Shown: positions 5,848-6,302 of the stretch, piece by piece
Numbering within the stretch: the first letter of the stretch is position 1
Layout of the letters: every line of letters begins with the position of its first letter
Assembly (NCBI GenBank): GCA_934716785.1
Contig: CAKUYM010000254.1
Span: 1-6,302, forward strand
DNA from: an uncultured Bacteroides sp.
Lineage (GTDB): Bacteria; Bacteroidota; Bacteroidia; Bacteroidales; Bacteroidaceae
DNA: 6,302 nucleotides
Reading direction: 5' to 3'
Position numbers and translations under genes: made by a program
Notes under the pieces: generated by a model
What the model was told of the DNA's origin: nothing
The model's input: only the letters and a program-made list of their open reading frames with translations
The model's database searches: none

Positions 5848-5900
5848 TCACAACATTTTAGTGTGTTATATAACACTGTCTCTTATGTGTTCACAACATT
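5848..5900. promoter_or_regulatory. Palindrome flanked by direct repeats upstream of the lipoprotein promoter
   Basis: GTGTTATATAACAC (5863-5876) is a perfect 14-bp palindrome. TCACAACATT occurs at 5848-5857 and again at 5891-5900, 43 bp apart, close to four helical turns. Relative to the -7 box at 5821-5828 on the minus strand, the palindrome is centred about 45 bp further upstream, a usual place for an activator site. Confidence 0.5.
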
Positions 5901-5920
5901 AAACTGTAATACAACAAGTA

Positions 5921-6070
5921 GTTTCAAGCCGCGGAACTGTAGTTTCAGACGTTCGGAACTAAGGTTTCAAACGCTTGAAACTCTTGTTTCAGACGTTCGA
6001 AACCGTTGTTCCAAAACCGCTGAAACTTTAGTTCCAAGCAGCAGGAACTAAAGTTTCAAATGAATGAACC
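5921..6070. repeat. Seven-unit, about 22-bp array of alternating GTTYC and GRAAC half-sites
   Basis: GTTTC or GTTCC starts at 5921, 5942, 5964, 5986, 6008, 6031 and 6053. Its partner GGAAC, GAAAC or GAACC starts at 5933, 5955, 5977, 5999, 6022, 6044 and 6066. Both series step by 21-23 bp. Gaps are 7-9 bp inside a unit and 4 bp between units. Units 3, 4 and 6 have perfectly complementary arms, units 1 and 2 pair with a G-T wobble, and units 5 and 7 have one mismatch. Unit 3 folds as GTTTCAA-ACGC-TTGAAAC. The inner 8-mer AGACGTTC occurs twice. An inverted GAAAC/GTTTC pair follows at 6076-6091. Function unknown. Confidence 0.85.
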
Positions 6071-6103
6071 GACCAGAAACTGTGTTGTTTCTAAAAACAC
6101 AAA

Positions 6104-6221
6104 CACGGTGACAGCATTTCTGCCATCACCGTGCTGTCACATGCTGCTGTCACCTCACTATCCGTTTGCTATCAGAAGCTTAGATACGAACAGGTGACAG
6201 ATGACAGCATATTTTTGTTTT
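6104..6221 (+). repeat. Cluster of GTGACAGC motifs in both orientations with long hairpins and T-tract
   Basis: GGTGACAGCA (6107-6116) and the segment 6193-6209, made of GGTGACAG plus ATGACAGCA, are in one orientation. TGCTGTCAC (6132-6140) and TGCTGTCACC (6145-6154) are in the other. A perfect stem CACGGTGA/TCACCGTG (6104-6111 with 6126-6133) has an inner GCA/TGC closing a TTTC loop. Alternatively 6132-6155 can pair with 6192-6209, which is followed directly by a T-rich run (6211-6222), a terminator-like layout on the plus strand though with a 36-nt loop. No gene is visible to explain it. Confidence 0.6.
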
Positions 6222-6302
6222 TAAATGGTTCTTCGTCACTTTCGGTGCAGGTCATGTGTTAAAGCTAATAACTTTATTGCATAGCAAGGTAATTCCAGCC
6301 CT

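Larger units (their letters stand above)
5800..6302. other. Gene-free structured intergenic region
   Basis: About 500 bp with no supportable coding sequence on either strand. From left to right it holds the lipoprotein promoter, the flanked palindrome, the 22-bp-phased repeat array and the GTGACAGC cluster. In 6222-6302 I see nothing definite. All three minus-strand frames entering from the right edge stop within about 70 bp (for example at 6252-6254 and 6236-6238), so the end of a neighbouring gene could lie here but cannot be shown. Confidence 0.6.

Noticed and set aside
5863..6051. 62-codon plus-strand open frame
   Set aside because: It runs through the palindrome and repeat array, and its apparent peptide motifs simply mirror the 22-bp repeat; no recognisable protein.
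5921..6091. Possible CRISPR array
   Set aside because: Units are only about 22 bp, with no identical 24-40 bp direct repeat and no unique spacers of usual length; no cas genes nearby. The conserved parts are 5-bp dyads.
6236..6302. C-terminal end of a minus-strand gene entering from the right
   Set aside because: All three frames stop within about 70 bp and none gives a recognisable peptide; cannot be supported without more sequence.

Overview
The window reads as a piece of a gut Bacteroidales chromosome (Bacteroides or a close relative). The evidence is Bacteroides-type -7 boxes (TAnnTTTG) ahead of several starts, weak or absent Shine-Dalgarno sequences, secreted glycan-degrading enzymes, lipoproteins with Bacteroidetes-style signals, and IS families common in that order. 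The left 2.4 kb has clearly higher GC than the rest, so a conserved metabolic segment meets an AT-rich, rearranged accessory segment near position 2430.

Positions 1-2402 hold two minus-strand genes that probably form one operon: a secreted DUF2264 protein (GH154-type, beta-glucuronidase-like) followed by a secreted BNR_4 seven-bladed propeller enzyme that runs off the left edge. Together they suggest removal of glucuronate or rhamnose-glucuronate caps from plant arabinogalactan-type glycans. A -7 box touching a 24-bp palindrome lies upstream.

Positions 2500-4060 were once a simple minus-strand unit: kptA (RNA 2'-phosphotransferase), a 34-codon single-TM small protein starting 1 nt after the kptA stop, and a terminator. 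An IS630-family element, itself a 746-bp internal-deletion derivative with intact ends, inserted into the stop codon of the small gene. The gene survives with two extra codons.

Positions about 3990-4745 hold the 5' part of an IS982-family element, broken by a frameshift at a run of eight Gs and cut off before its 3' end. It abuts, tail to tail, a minus-strand TPR lipoprotein gene that has also lost its 3' part. Upstream of that gene and overlapping it by 4 nt is a 186-residue lipoprotein gene. These two form a second minus-strand operon with its own -7 box.

Positions 5800-6302 contain no supportable gene but are rich in structure. There is a 14-bp perfect palindrome flanked by 10-bp direct repeats, then seven units of about 22 bp built from alternating GTTYC and GRAAC half-sites, then a cluster of GTGACAGC motifs in both orientations ending in a T-rich tract. 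These elements, plus the small gene that absorbed a transposon in its stop codon, are the least ordinary parts of the window.
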